A model generated the notes under the pieces. It did not search any database and was not told the origin of the DNA. It was given only the letters and a program-made list of their open reading frames with translations. Both the position numbers and the translations under genes were made by a program. Positions 43,693 to 52,040 of a DNA stretch of 64,000 nt are shown here, piece after piece; the stretch's first letter is position 1, and each line of letters opens with the position of its first letter. This DNA is from Sphaerisporangium flaviroseum. Lineage in GTDB: Bacteria > Actinomycetota > Actinomycetes > Streptosporangiales > Streptosporangiaceae. Location: NCBI RefSeq assembly GCF_039537005.1, contig NZ_BAAAZR010000002.1:558001-622000 (forward strand), read 5' to 3'.

Positions 43693-44964
43693 ATGCCACG
43701 TGTCCGTGAGCTCGAGGTCTTCCGGCTTGTGCTGCCCTATGGCAGACGTCCGGAGAGCATCCTGGTGAAGCTCACGGACTACGGGGGCATGACGGGATGG
43801 GGCGAGGTCGTCCAGTCCCCGGATCGCCGCCTCGCCCGCCCGGGTGCCTCCGGCGCGGCCACGGCTCAGGCGGAGATGGGTCGCCAGCAGGATCGGACCG
43901 CTCAGGCGGGAACGGCCGACCAGCGGGGGACGGCCCGTGAAGGGATGTCCCGCGAGGGGACGGCCCGTGAAGGGATGTCCCGCGAGGGGATGTCCCGCGA
44001 GGGGATGAGCCGCGAGGGGATGAGCCGTGAAATTCAGGGCAGCGCCGAAAGCGAGCGGGATCACCTGCTTGCCAAGACCTGGGCCACGCTGGAGGAGTCG
44101 CTCGCTCCTGCCCTCCTGGGCGTTGACTGGGAGCATCCCGACGAGCTGGGCACCGTCCCTGGTGGCACGGCCGTCGACCTCGCCTGCTGGGACCTGTGGA
44201 CGCGCATGCGGGGGGTTCCCCTGGCGTACGCCCTGGGGGGTACCCGTACGTCCGTGATGGCGACCGTACGGCTGGCGGCGGAGCGGTCTCTGGAAGCCAT
44301 GGTCGCCCGGGTCAACCGGCATGTTTGCGCTGGATATGCCCATGTCACACTTGACGTGCACCCTGGCTGGGACGTCGAGCCGGTGCGGGCGGTCCGCCAG
44401 GCCTATCCCGCTCTGGCACTCGCCGTCGACGGCCGGGGCGCCTACACCGAGACCACGGCTCTCGAGGCGCTGGACGCCTACGACGTGACCGCGATCGAAC
44501 GTCCCTTCGGAGGTCCCGAGTTCCCCGCTGATCTCGATCTCCATGCCGAGCTCCAGGGCCGGGTCTCCTCGCTGGTCGCGATCGAGGTCCATTCGGTGGC
44601 GGAGCTGGATGAGGCCATCGCGGCCCGGGCGGCGAGCGCGCTCCTGCTTCGTCCGTCCAGGTTCGGATCGCTTCGCGCCGTACGGACCGCGCATGATCGT
44701 GCGCTGGCGGCTGGATGGGATATCACCGCGGCCGGTGGAAGGGGCACGGGCCTGGCGCGCGCGGCGACCGTCGCCGTGGCGAGCCTGCCGGGATGCACGC
44801 TGCCCAGCGACGTGACGGAGCCGCCGCGCAGCGCCCAGATCGTCACCCCGCCCGTGGGGGCGTCAGGCGGGGTCGTCGCCGTCCCGCTGACCCAGTCTGG
44901 GCTCGGCCATATCGTCGACGAGGACCGAGTCCGCCGCCTCGCCAGCGATTCCTTCAAGCTCTAA
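43693..44964 (+). CDS. Enolase-superfamily protein with degenerate active site and repeat insert
   Basis: 423 residues from ATG 43693 (CGAGGGGG ahead). The fold is that of mandelate racemase/muconate lactonizing/OSB synthase proteins: N-terminal capping part (VKLTDYGGMTGWGEVV), TAVDLACWDLWTRMRGVPLA, then the barrel. Expected catalytic residues are largely missing. The KxK strand reads HVTLDVHPGW, the first metal Asp-Asn pair reads AVDGRGAYT, IERPFGG keeps the second acid, VAIEVHS has Glu at the third, and the second catalytic Lys position reads LLLRPSRFG. An insert of about 55 residues (43850-44035) contains a five-residue repeat. It may be a non-catalytic relative. Confidence 0.72.
   Translation: MPRVRELEVFRLVLPYGRRPESILVKLTDYGGMTGWGEVVQSPDRRLARPGASGAATAQAEMGRQQDRTAQAGTADQRGTAREGMSREGTAREGMSREGMSREGMSREGMSREIQGSAESERDHLLAKTWATLEESLAPALLGVDWEHPDELGTVPGGTAVDLACWDLWTRMRGVPLAYALGGTRTSVMATVRLAAERSLEAMVARVNRHVCAGYAHVTLDVHPGWDVEPVRAVRQAYPALALAVDGRGAYTETTALEALDAYDVTAIERPFGGPEFPADLDLHAELQGRVSSLVAIEVHSVAELDEAIAARAASALLLRPSRFGSLRAVRTAHDRALAAGWDITAAGGRGTGLARAATVAVASLPGCTLPSDVTEPPRSAQIVTPPVGASGGVVAVPLTQSGLGHIVDEDRVRRLASDSFKL
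43931..44035 (+). repeat. 15-bp tandem repeat, about 7 copies, inside the enolase-like gene
   Basis: Units such as TGTCCCGCGAGGGGA and CGGCCCGTGAAGGGA follow each other without gaps and encode (S/A)REG(M/T). Several contain an ATG. The last unit is degenerate. Frame is kept. Confidence 0.85.
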
Positions 44965-45007
44965 CCACCCACGCACCCACCCGGGCGAGCCACCTCAGGC
45001 CCCGGCC

Positions 45008-45088
45008 CCACCGAAGCCACCGATCAATTCGGTCCCGCCCAGGCCAGCGATCAAGCCAATCCCACCGAAGCCACCGATCAAGCCGTGC
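45008..45088. repeat. 27-bp tandem repeat, 3 copies, after the enolase-like gene
   Basis: Three 27-bp units (45008, 45035 and 45062) share the core CCACCGAAGCCACCGATCA. They lie 44 bp past the stop codon, in a 230-bp gene-free gap. Confidence 0.75.
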
Positions 45089-45194
45089 GCATCGTTTACG
45101 GGCGTCTGAAGCCGCTGGGATGGCCGTCACCGCCTCAGGCACCCGATGTGTTCCAGGATGGTCAAGTCCCGTGGGCTCGGGTGCCTTCAGGTGG

Positions 45195-45404
45195 TCAGTT
45201 GTGTCGTTTGGAGGCTCTGAGCTGGCGGCGGAGGGCGGGGACGCCCAGTGCGAGGCCCGCGATGACGGCGACCAGGCCGATCACGAACCACTCTTTGGCC
45301 CCGCTCATGAAGCTGCCTCCTACGTAGCCGAGCCCCTGGAGAGCCCAGACGGCGCCCATGAGGACCAGCAGGGCGCCTCCTGCGATGAGCAGCCAGTTCT
45401 TCAC
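45195..45404 (-). CDS. 69-residue membrane protein
   Basis: Starts at GTG 45404 behind a strong GAGGAGG site. Two hydrophobic helices (about residues 3-20 and 34-54), a Gly-rich turn (LGYVGGSFMSG) and a basic C-terminal tail (RRQLRASKRHN) suggest the termini are inside. No family recognised. It sits between two unrelated-looking 27-bp repeat arrays. The good ribosome site and clean topology support it as real. Confidence 0.7.
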   Translation of the reverse strand: MKNWLLIAGGALLVLMGAVWALQGLGYVGGSFMSGAKEWFVIGLVAVIAGLALGVPALRRQLRASKRHN

Positions 45405-45444
45405 GGGGATCCTCCTCAGGCGAGCGAGCACGGACAGCATCTCA

Positions 45445-45632
45445 CCTGATCGACTGTTCGTGCTGGAAGAGCCTGATCGACCGCTCGTGCTGGAAGAGCC
45501 TGATCGGCCGCTCGTGCTGGAGGACCCTGATCGACTGTTCGTGCTCAGGGAGCCCGCTCACTGCTCGTGCTGGGGGACCCTGATCGACTACCCGTGTTAG
45601 ACGACCCTGATCGACTGCTCGTGCTGGAAGAC
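45445..45632 (-). repeat. 27-bp tandem array made from the 3' end of the FAD oxidoreductase gene
   Basis: Seven units of 27 bp (one of 26) with consensus CCTGATCGACTGCTCGTGCT plus seven bases. On the minus strand each unit reads (V/L)FQHE(Q/R)SIR. Copy 7 (45606-45632) is the genuine C-terminal coding end of the oxidoreductase. The present stop TAA (45597-45599) lies in copy 6, and copy 5 has lost one base. Confidence 0.88.
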
Positions 45633-47183
45633 GTTGTGCGGGTCCCATCGTCGCTTGGCCTTGAGCAGGCGCTCGTAGTTGTCGCCGTAGTAGAGGTGGT
45701 ACCAGGGAACCCCCGATGTGTTCCACTCGTCGTTGCCCAGGTCGCGGTCGGGGTAGTTGATGTAGCACCCGTCCGTGATCGCGGCGGGGTCGATGGCGCC
45801 TTCGGCGGTGGCGGGGACCGGGACGCCCCCGGAGGCGGCGTAGACCCTGCGGTAGAGCTCGCGCAGCCAGCGCTCGTGGACGCCGTCTTCCGCCGGGTCG
45901 GTCCAGTAGGCCTGGTACTGCAACTTCATGATCGAATCACGTTGGACCGTGGCCGTCTCGTGGGCGCCCAGAGCGTTGATCTTGCAGCCATAGGTGTCGA
46001 CCTGGATCAGAGCTTCAGCGTTGTCGTATTGCGTGTTGTCGTAGCCGTCGCCGTCCCGCGTGCTGGACAGGTAGTTCCAGATGCCCTGGATCTGGTCATC
46101 GGGGAACGGCTTGCGCATGTAAGCCGACTTGTACTTGCCTCGCCGGTTGTCCCCCGAGCCGTTGAGCGTCTGTGTCGCCTGGATCCAGGGCATCAGGAGA
46201 GGTTCCCGGTGCAGGCCGCGGATCTGGGGATGCTCGCCCAGGTCGACGTCGAGCTCGGCACGCTCCAGCCCCACGCCGTCCTCGATCTGGCTGAGGAAGG
46301 CGTCCAGCCGGTCACGCCCGGCCGCGGGATTCGTGGCGTCGACCTGGGTGATCAGTCCGATCTTGCCCGCCTTCTTGTGGGTCAGCTTCAGGATGGAGAA
46401 CAGGTCGGCGTACTCGCTGCCGGGATGGCTGTTCTCAGCACAGAACCGTCCGAAATTCGCGACAAGGCGGGCGAAGGGGTCGTACGTCATGCCGTCCCAG
46501 TCCCACGCGACGGCGCTGAGCCAGACGTTTATCGGCGGCCGTGGTAAGTCCTTGAACCAGTAGCGCGTGATCACCCCGAAGTTGCCGCCGCCGCCACCGG
46601 TGTGCGCCCACCACAGGTCGTGCAGGTCGCCCTCGTCGCTCCTGCGGGCGACGACCGCCTCCGCCTCGAAGTCGCCGTGCGGCCGGCGGCGGACCACGAC
46701 CACCTCGACGGCGTACAGGTAGTCGACGGTGAGACCGTGCCGGCGCGAGAGCAGCCCGTATCCGCCGCCGCAGATGTGACCGCCCGCGCCCACCGAGTAA
46801 CAGGACCCGGCGGGCAGAGTGCGGCCGGTCTCGCGGTACAGCCGGGTGTAGGCGTGCCAGTTGGTCGAGCCCGCCTCCACGCAGTACGCCCCCATGCCCG
46901 GGTCGTAGTGGACGCGGTCCATCTGGCCCACATCGATGATCACCTGTACGCCGGGGTTGGCCACGAAGTTCTCGTAGCAGTGGCCACCGGAGCGGACGGC
47001 GATGCGCGTGCGGCCGCTGTTGAGCGCTTCGTTCAGGGCACCCACGACGTCGGCGGTCGATCGCACGACCTTGATGTAGTCGGGATGGGCGGTCCAGCGC
47101 TGGTTGAACCCCTGGCACATCGCGCCGTACCTGTCGTCGATCCCCGTCACGGTGATGCCCGAACCGGCTTCCACGTTGGACAC
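45597..47183 (-). CDS. BBE-type FAD oxidoreductase with bicovalent flavin
   Basis: 528 residues from GTG 47183, which has AAGGAG six bases ahead; the frame stays open to 47369, giving a possible Arg/Pro-rich extension. The FAD_binding_4 domain has RSGGHCYENF, whose His binds FAD, and GSCYSVGAGGHICGGGYGLL, whose Cys makes a second covalent bond, as in glucooligosaccharide oxidase and aclacinomycin oxidoreductase. GGGGGNFGVIT follows. The C-terminal BBE motif ends in NVFQHEQSI. Substrate unknown (sugar, alkaloid-like or polyketide alcohol). The 3' end grades into a 27-bp repeat array. Confidence 0.87.
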   Translation of the reverse strand: MSNVEAGSGITVTGIDDRYGAMCQGFNQRWTAHPDYIKVVRSTADVVGALNEALNSGRTRIAVRSGGHCYENFVANPGVQVIIDVGQMDRVHYDPGMGAYCVEAGSTNWHAYTRLYRETGRTLPAGSCYSVGAGGHICGGGYGLLSRRHGLTVDYLYAVEVVVVRRRPHGDFEAEAVVARRSDEGDLHDLWWAHTGGGGGNFGVITRYWFKDLPRPPINVWLSAVAWDWDGMTYDPFARLVANFGRFCAENSHPGSEYADLFSILKLTHKKAGKIGLITQVDATNPAAGRDRLDAFLSQIEDGVGLERAELDVDLGEHPQIRGLHREPLLMPWIQATQTLNGSGDNRRGKYKSAYMRKPFPDDQIQGIWNYLSSTRDGDGYDNTQYDNAEALIQVDTYGCKINALGAHETATVQRDSIMKLQYQAYWTDPAEDGVHERWLRELYRRVYAASGGVPVPATAEGAIDPAAITDGCYINYPDRDLGNDEWNTSGVPWYHLYYGDNYERLLKAKRRWDPHNVFQHEQSIRVV

Positions 47184-47485
47184 TGCGCTCTCCTTATCGG
47201 AATTGACGGCGTCGCCGGCGGAGCGCCCGGGAAGGGCGTGGGACGGGCCCGGCGGGCTCGCCTGGAGCTCGGCGGCGGCCGTCACGAGGCTCCGTCCCGG
47301 CTGCCGGAACAACGCGCGGAACAGGCCACCCGGAGCGCGGAGGAGGGAACGGGCAGGACGCATCGTCAAAGGTCACTCGACGCGACCGCGTCACGGGGGG
47401 CAGACACACGAGAAAGACTTACCGTAGTCACCCGGCTACTTCATGTAACTGAAGCACTACCGTTACAGAACCGTGATCTTGGGTG
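47184..47485. other. Intergenic region upstream of the FAD oxidoreductase
   Basis: About 300 bp. The part from 47370 to 47470 is A+T-richer and holds an inverted repeat GTAAC (47444-47448) / GTTAC (47462-47466) plus CTTCA-N6-TGAAG overlapping it. This may be a promoter/operator for the oxidoreductase. No gene seen unless translation starts at 47369. Confidence 0.4.
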
Positions 47486-48949
47486 TCAGGTGCCGCAGAT
47501 GTCGCCCGCGGGAGACTCCGAGCTGGTCGAAGACGGCTTCCGCGGCTTGGTGCTGGAAGAGGGCGAGGCGGTGGCCCCGGCCGCAGACGCCTGCGGGTCC
47601 GGCGACGTGGTCGCCGAAGGCGCGGCCGAGCGTGCGACGGAGTCGCGGATCGCTTTGGCGCTGAGCCTGCGTATCCGTGCCCAGTCCGGATTGCCGGTGT
47701 AGATCAAAGGCGGGACGAACTGCACGCCCGTCACCTGGGCGTTCCTGACCTTCAGCGCGAGCGGTACCAAGTGCCCCAGCATCGGGCGGGGGATGTCGGT
47801 GCGGAACATGCCCTTGGAGGCCTGGGCGAGCTGGTTGAAGCGGAGCAGCACGGTCGCCGGGTCGGCTTGGTGGAGCAGCGCGTCGAGCACGCACCGCTGG
47901 CGTCCCATGCGGGTGTAGTCGTCGCTGAACGTACGCGAGCGGGCGAACCACATCGCGTCCGCGCCGCGCAGCTTGCGGGTGCCCGCCTTGACGAGTCCCT
48001 CGTCGTACTTGCCGAACACCACATCGGTGGGGACCGTGAGGGTCAGGCCGCCCAGCGCGTCGATGATCCGGGCCAGCCCCCACATGTTCACCAGCGCGTA
48101 CCAGTCGACATCGACCCCGAGGGTGTACCCGATGGTCTCCTTCAGCGTCTCCGGGCCCATGCCCTTGCGTCCCCCGAAGATCTCGGTATGGACCTCGGCG
48201 TACTCCCAGACCGAGAAGAGCAGGTCCTCCCGGGACCCGTCGGGGTTGGCCGGCAGGCGGAACCCGGTGGGGAACCGCCGGTGCATCGGGCTCCCCGGGG
48301 GGAAGCGGACGTTCTCCAGGTTGCGGGGCAGGCTGAGCAGCACGGTGTTGCCCGTGCGGACGTCCACGCTGACGAGGTTGATGCTGTCGGTGCGCACGCC
48401 GACGCGGTCGGGCTGCCAGTCGCCGCCGAGGAGCAGGACGTTGACCCGGGTCCTGCCGTCCCAGGGGTCCGCCGGCTTCGCGCCTGCGGTCGGGGCGGCC
48501 GCGACGGCCGTGGGGGCGTCGAAGACGCTGTTCAGCGTCTCCTCGGACACCATCACGTACTGGGCGACGACGACGAAGGGCATCGTCACGGCGACGGCCA
48601 GCGTCCCGGTCAGGATCCCCGAGACGATCTGGCCCACCTGGGACAGGTTGCCGGGCCGGAGGATCACGTACGAGCGGACCAGCAGGGCGAACCAGCAGAC
48701 GGCCGCGATGACCGCCAGGGCGATGATGGCGCGCAGCCAGCCGGGATCGAGGAGCCGCCCCGCGAGATCGGCGTCCGCCGTGAAGGCGACCACGCCGAGG
48801 GCGGCGACCACCAGCACGTACGTCCCGAGCAGGGCGAAACCGGTACGACGGTGGCCCGCGCGCAGATGTGCCGAGCCCGGTAGAAGGGCGGAGAGGGCCG
48901 TCCAGCCGATGACCGCGACGGCTCCCCCTGGCTTCCTCGTATCAGGCAA
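47486..48949 (-). CDS. LytR-CpsA-Psr (LCP) family protein
   Basis: 487 residues from TTG 48949 (GGGAGAG ahead); GTG 49030 has no ribosome site. Four membrane helices in the first 150 residues, more than the usual one. The LCP domain follows (about 190-430): VNVLLLGGD, RTDSINLVSVD, LSLPRNLENV with the conserved Arg, and LRGADAMWFARSR...DYTRMGRQR. A Ser/Thr/Pro/Ala-rich tail ends with one Cys (DICGT). LCP enzymes attach undecaprenyl-linked glycans such as teichoic acid or arabinogalactan to peptidoglycan, which fits the glycan locus at the start of the window. Confidence 0.86.
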   Translation of the reverse strand: MPDTRKPGGAVAVIGWTALSALLPGSAHLRAGHRRTGFALLGTYVLVVAALGVVAFTADADLAGRLLDPGWLRAIIALAVIAAVCWFALLVRSYVILRPGNLSQVGQIVSGILTGTLAVAVTMPFVVVAQYVMVSEETLNSVFDAPTAVAAAPTAGAKPADPWDGRTRVNVLLLGGDWQPDRVGVRTDSINLVSVDVRTGNTVLLSLPRNLENVRFPPGSPMHRRFPTGFRLPANPDGSREDLLFSVWEYAEVHTEIFGGRKGMGPETLKETIGYTLGVDVDWYALVNMWGLARIIDALGGLTLTVPTDVVFGKYDEGLVKAGTRKLRGADAMWFARSRTFSDDYTRMGRQRCVLDALLHQADPATVLLRFNQLAQASKGMFRTDIPRPMLGHLVPLALKVRNAQVTGVQFVPPLIYTGNPDWARIRRLSAKAIRDSVARSAAPSATTSPDPQASAAGATASPSSSTKPRKPSSTSSESPAGDICGT

Positions 48950-49150
48950 CGCTCTCCCACCCCCCTGGCCAGGAGGGGAAATGTATTCAGGCGAGCCGAC
49001 GAGCACGTGAACACGCCGAGAACAGCTCACGATTTATACGGATACGTACGGGCCGGAACCCGCCGGCCGCACCGACAGGCACTCCCTCACGAGCATTCCG
49101 AATCCATGCCCGCAGGCCCGGACCCGAATCCCCGGCACGGAGCCGGGCGG

Positions 49151-50647
49151 CTACCAGGGAATACCGAACAGCCCGTAGTAGGCGGCGGTGACCAGGAGCA
49201 GAGCCGTGCCACCCAGCATCGTGGCCACCGTGAACCGCTGCCAGCGGCCCGGCTCCCAGCCCGCGCGGAAGGCGGTGACGACGGCCGCCACGGTCGTGAC
49301 CTCCTGCACCAGCATGAGGACCGCCAGCACGCGGATGATGAGCCATCCGGACAGCACCGCGGGCCATGCCCCGGCCTGGTTCACCGAGAAGAGCACGATC
49401 AGCATGATGAAGGCCAGCACCGACGCGAGCAGGGCCACACCGGTCCACGCCATCCGGCGCAGGCGGCGGCGGATCGCCGGCCAGGACTCCGAGTGCGCCG
49501 AGGGAAGCAGGTCACGGCCGCGCAGCCGTACGACCATCTCGGTGACCGGGGCCGCGACGTAGCCGACGGCGGTGAGGGTGAGCGCGAGGCCCAGGACCGC
49601 GGTGCCGGCGTACCAGGGCGCGCGCGGCACGTCGGTGGCCTCGTACCGCTGCACGGGCGTGGCTCCGGCGATCTGCGCCCCCGCCGGCGGCCGCGCGGTG
49701 CCGGGAAGCCCGATGATCCAGTTGGCCATCGTCTCGAGGTACCCGCGGGTGAACGCGCCGCCGTGGATCCTCATGGCGTGGTCGGCGCCGCGGAGGAACC
49801 GGATGGTGTAGTCGGAGTTGCCCGCGTCGCCCAGCGCCGAGGTGAGCTTCTGGGTGCTCTCCACGAACGGGATCGAGGGGTCCATCGTGCCGTACAGCGC
49901 CAGGACCGGTTTCTTCAGCTGTTTCAGCGCCGGGACGCTGTCGTAGCGCAGGAAGTTGAACCCGACGCCGCCCATCGCCTTGGTCAGCAACTCGCGGACG
50001 TCGGCGGGCGCGTGCAGGCGTTCGAGCTGCTCGTTCAGCGCCCACGCGACCTGTCGCACCGGCGAGACGTTGGGGGAGGAGACCAGCACGGTGAAGCCGA
50101 CGTCGACGCTCCTGGCCGCCGCGATGGGGACGACCCAGCTCCCCTCGCTCACGCCCCAAAGGCCCGCGCGCACCGGGTCGACGTCGGCGCGCTTCCGCAG
50201 CACCTCGACCATCCGGAGCGCGTCGTCGGCGAGCAGGCCGAAGTCCCGGTGACGGAAGTCGTACCCGACGGTGCGCTTGTCGTAGGTGAGGGTCACCACC
50301 CCGGCCCTCGCCAGCCACGTGGCCTGGCTGGTGAACTCGCCCCGGTCGCCACGGCCGGAGCCCTGGACGAAGGCCATCGCGGGATGGCGGCCCGGGGTGC
50401 GCGGCGACCTGATCGTCGCGGTGAGCGTGGTGCCGTGCACCGGGACGGAGATCTCCTCGACGGCGATGGGCGCGTTGTGGGGGACCGGGCGGTACTCCGC
50501 CGCGGGCTGCGCCGGAAGCGACTGGAAGGTCTGGCTCTGGCTCAGTCTCGGAGGGTCGAAGGACGGCGGGGACAGCATGTACCCCACCGTCGCAAGGATC
50601 GCCAGAAGCGCTCCGGTCGCCACGCTCAACCGGCTACGGTCGCTCAC
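49151..50647 (-). CDS. Exported alpha/beta hydrolase with C-terminal membrane helices
   Basis: 498 residues from GTG 50647 (GAGGAGG ahead). An N-terminal membrane anchor (about 10-28) is followed by an alpha/beta hydrolase (about 60-345). It has nucleophile elbow GLWGVSEGSWV, catalytic Asp in LALYGTMDPSIPF and His in RGADHAMRIHG, resembling dienelactone hydrolase/S9-like esterases. Four membrane helices follow (about 365-495). The hydrolase would face outward between the anchor and the helical bundle. No function can be assigned beyond hydrolase. Confidence 0.78.
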   Translation of the reverse strand: MSDRSRLSVATGALLAILATVGYMLSPPSFDPPRLSQSQTFQSLPAQPAAEYRPVPHNAPIAVEEISVPVHGTTLTATIRSPRTPGRHPAMAFVQGSGRGDRGEFTSQATWLARAGVVTLTYDKRTVGYDFRHRDFGLLADDALRMVEVLRKRADVDPVRAGLWGVSEGSWVVPIAAARSVDVGFTVLVSSPNVSPVRQVAWALNEQLERLHAPADVRELLTKAMGGVGFNFLRYDSVPALKQLKKPVLALYGTMDPSIPFVESTQKLTSALGDAGNSDYTIRFLRGADHAMRIHGGAFTRGYLETMANWIIGLPGTARPPAGAQIAGATPVQRYEATDVPRAPWYAGTAVLGLALTLTAVGYVAAPVTEMVVRLRGRDLLPSAHSESWPAIRRRLRRMAWTGVALLASVLAFIMLIVLFSVNQAGAWPAVLSGWLIIRVLAVLMLVQEVTTVAAVVTAFRAGWEPGRWQRFTVATMLGGTALLLVTAAYYGLFGIPW

Positions 50648-50856
50648 GCCACCTCCTCGTCGGGCGGCTCGCCGCGGACTGGTCCATGTGATCGCTGTGA
50701 TCGCTCGCAGGGACTCCGCTCTCGGTCGCACGTGTCCTCTGTACGAGGGCTTTCCGCCCCAAATACGACCTCCGATCATCAGGTTAAGTCACGCGGGGGG
50801 AACGATGGTGCGGCTGGTACCTCATTTGTCAGTGGGACCTGTTAGCTTCCTGCGAC

Positions 50857-51984
50857 ATGCGTGTCCTGCACACCTCCGACTGGCATCTGGGCCGGGCATT
50901 CCACCGCGAAAGCCTGATCGGCGCCCAGGCCGCCTTCGTCGACCACCTGGTGGAGACGATCCGTTCGGAACGTGTCGACGTGGTCGTGGTCGCGGGTGAC
51001 GTCTACGACCGCGCGCTCCCCTCGGTCGACGCGGTGGCGCTGTGCAACGAGGCGCTGGGGCGGCTGGTCGCCGAGGGCGTCCGCACGTTGCTCATCAGCG
51101 GCAACCACGACTCCGCCCGCAGGCTGGGCTTCGGCGCCGACCTGATCGACGCGGCGGGCGTGCACCTGCGCACCGACCCGGCCAGGGTCGGCGAGCCCGT
51201 CGTCATCGGCGACGTCGCCTTCTACGGCATTCCCTACCTCGAGCCCGAAATGGTCCGCGAGCCGTGGAAGCTGGCCGAGCGCAGCCACACGGCCGCCATC
51301 GAACACGCGATGACCCTCATCCGCGACGACCTGGCCGGCCGTGGCACGAGGTCGGTGGTGCTCGCCCACGCCTTCGTCACGGGGGGCGAGAGCAGCGACA
51401 GTGAGCGCGACATCAGCGTGGGCGGGGTCGCCCACGTGCCCGTCACCGCCTTCGCCGGCGTCGACTACACCGCACTCGGCCACCTGCACGGACGGCAGCG
51501 CATGAGCGAGTCCGTGCGTTACTCCGGCTCGCCGATCGCCTACTCCTTCTCGGAGGCCGACCATCTGAAGGGGTCCTGGCTCGTCGACATCGGCCCCGCC
51601 GGGTTCACCGCCGCCGAGTTCGTGCCCGCCCCGGTCCCGCGTCCGATCGCCCGCCTGCGCGGTCACCTCGCCGACCTGCTGGTGTCCGCCGAGTGGGACC
51701 GGTACGAGGACCATTGGCTGCAGGTCACCCTCACCGATCCGATCCGGCCGAAGGGAGCCATGGAGAAGCTGCGCGAGCGTTTCCCCCACACCCTCGCTCT
51801 CGCCTTCGAGCCGGGCGGCGCTGTCCCGGCCGCGCCTCGCGCCCCCCGGTTCGCGGGCCGTCCCGAGATCGAGGTGGCGCTCGACTTCATCCGCGAGGTG
51901 CGCGGCGAGCCGGCCGACGACGAGGAGCGGCGGCTCCTCCAGGAAGCGGTCCAGGCGTGCCGGGTGAAGGAGACACTGGTCTGA
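50857..51984 (+). CDS. sbcD: Exonuclease subunit SbcD
   Basis: 375 residues. Calcineurin-like phosphoesterase motifs in order: HTSDWHLGRAFH, VVAGDVYDRALPS, ISGNHDSARRLG, LAHAFV and YTALGHLHG supply the di-metal ligands. The C-terminal part matches the SbcD capping domain. With SbcC it forms a nuclease that opens DNA hairpins and processes breaks. The ATG at 50857 begins directly at the first strand. sbcC starts 57 bp downstream. Confidence 0.95.
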   Translation: MRVLHTSDWHLGRAFHRESLIGAQAAFVDHLVETIRSERVDVVVVAGDVYDRALPSVDAVALCNEALGRLVAEGVRTLLISGNHDSARRLGFGADLIDAAGVHLRTDPARVGEPVVIGDVAFYGIPYLEPEMVREPWKLAERSHTAAIEHAMTLIRDDLAGRGTRSVVLAHAFVTGGESSDSERDISVGGVAHVPVTAFAGVDYTALGHLHGRQRMSESVRYSGSPIAYSFSEADHLKGSWLVDIGPAGFTAAEFVPAPVPRPIARLRGHLADLLVSAEWDRYEDHWLQVTLTDPIRPKGAMEKLRERFPHTLALAFEPGGAVPAAPRAPRFAGRPEIEVALDFIREVRGEPADDEERRLLQEAVQACRVKETLV

Positions 51985-52040
51985 ATGGGCTTGTGCGAGG
52001 CCGGCGGCCGTGACCTTGTGACGCGTGGAGGGCGCCTGAG

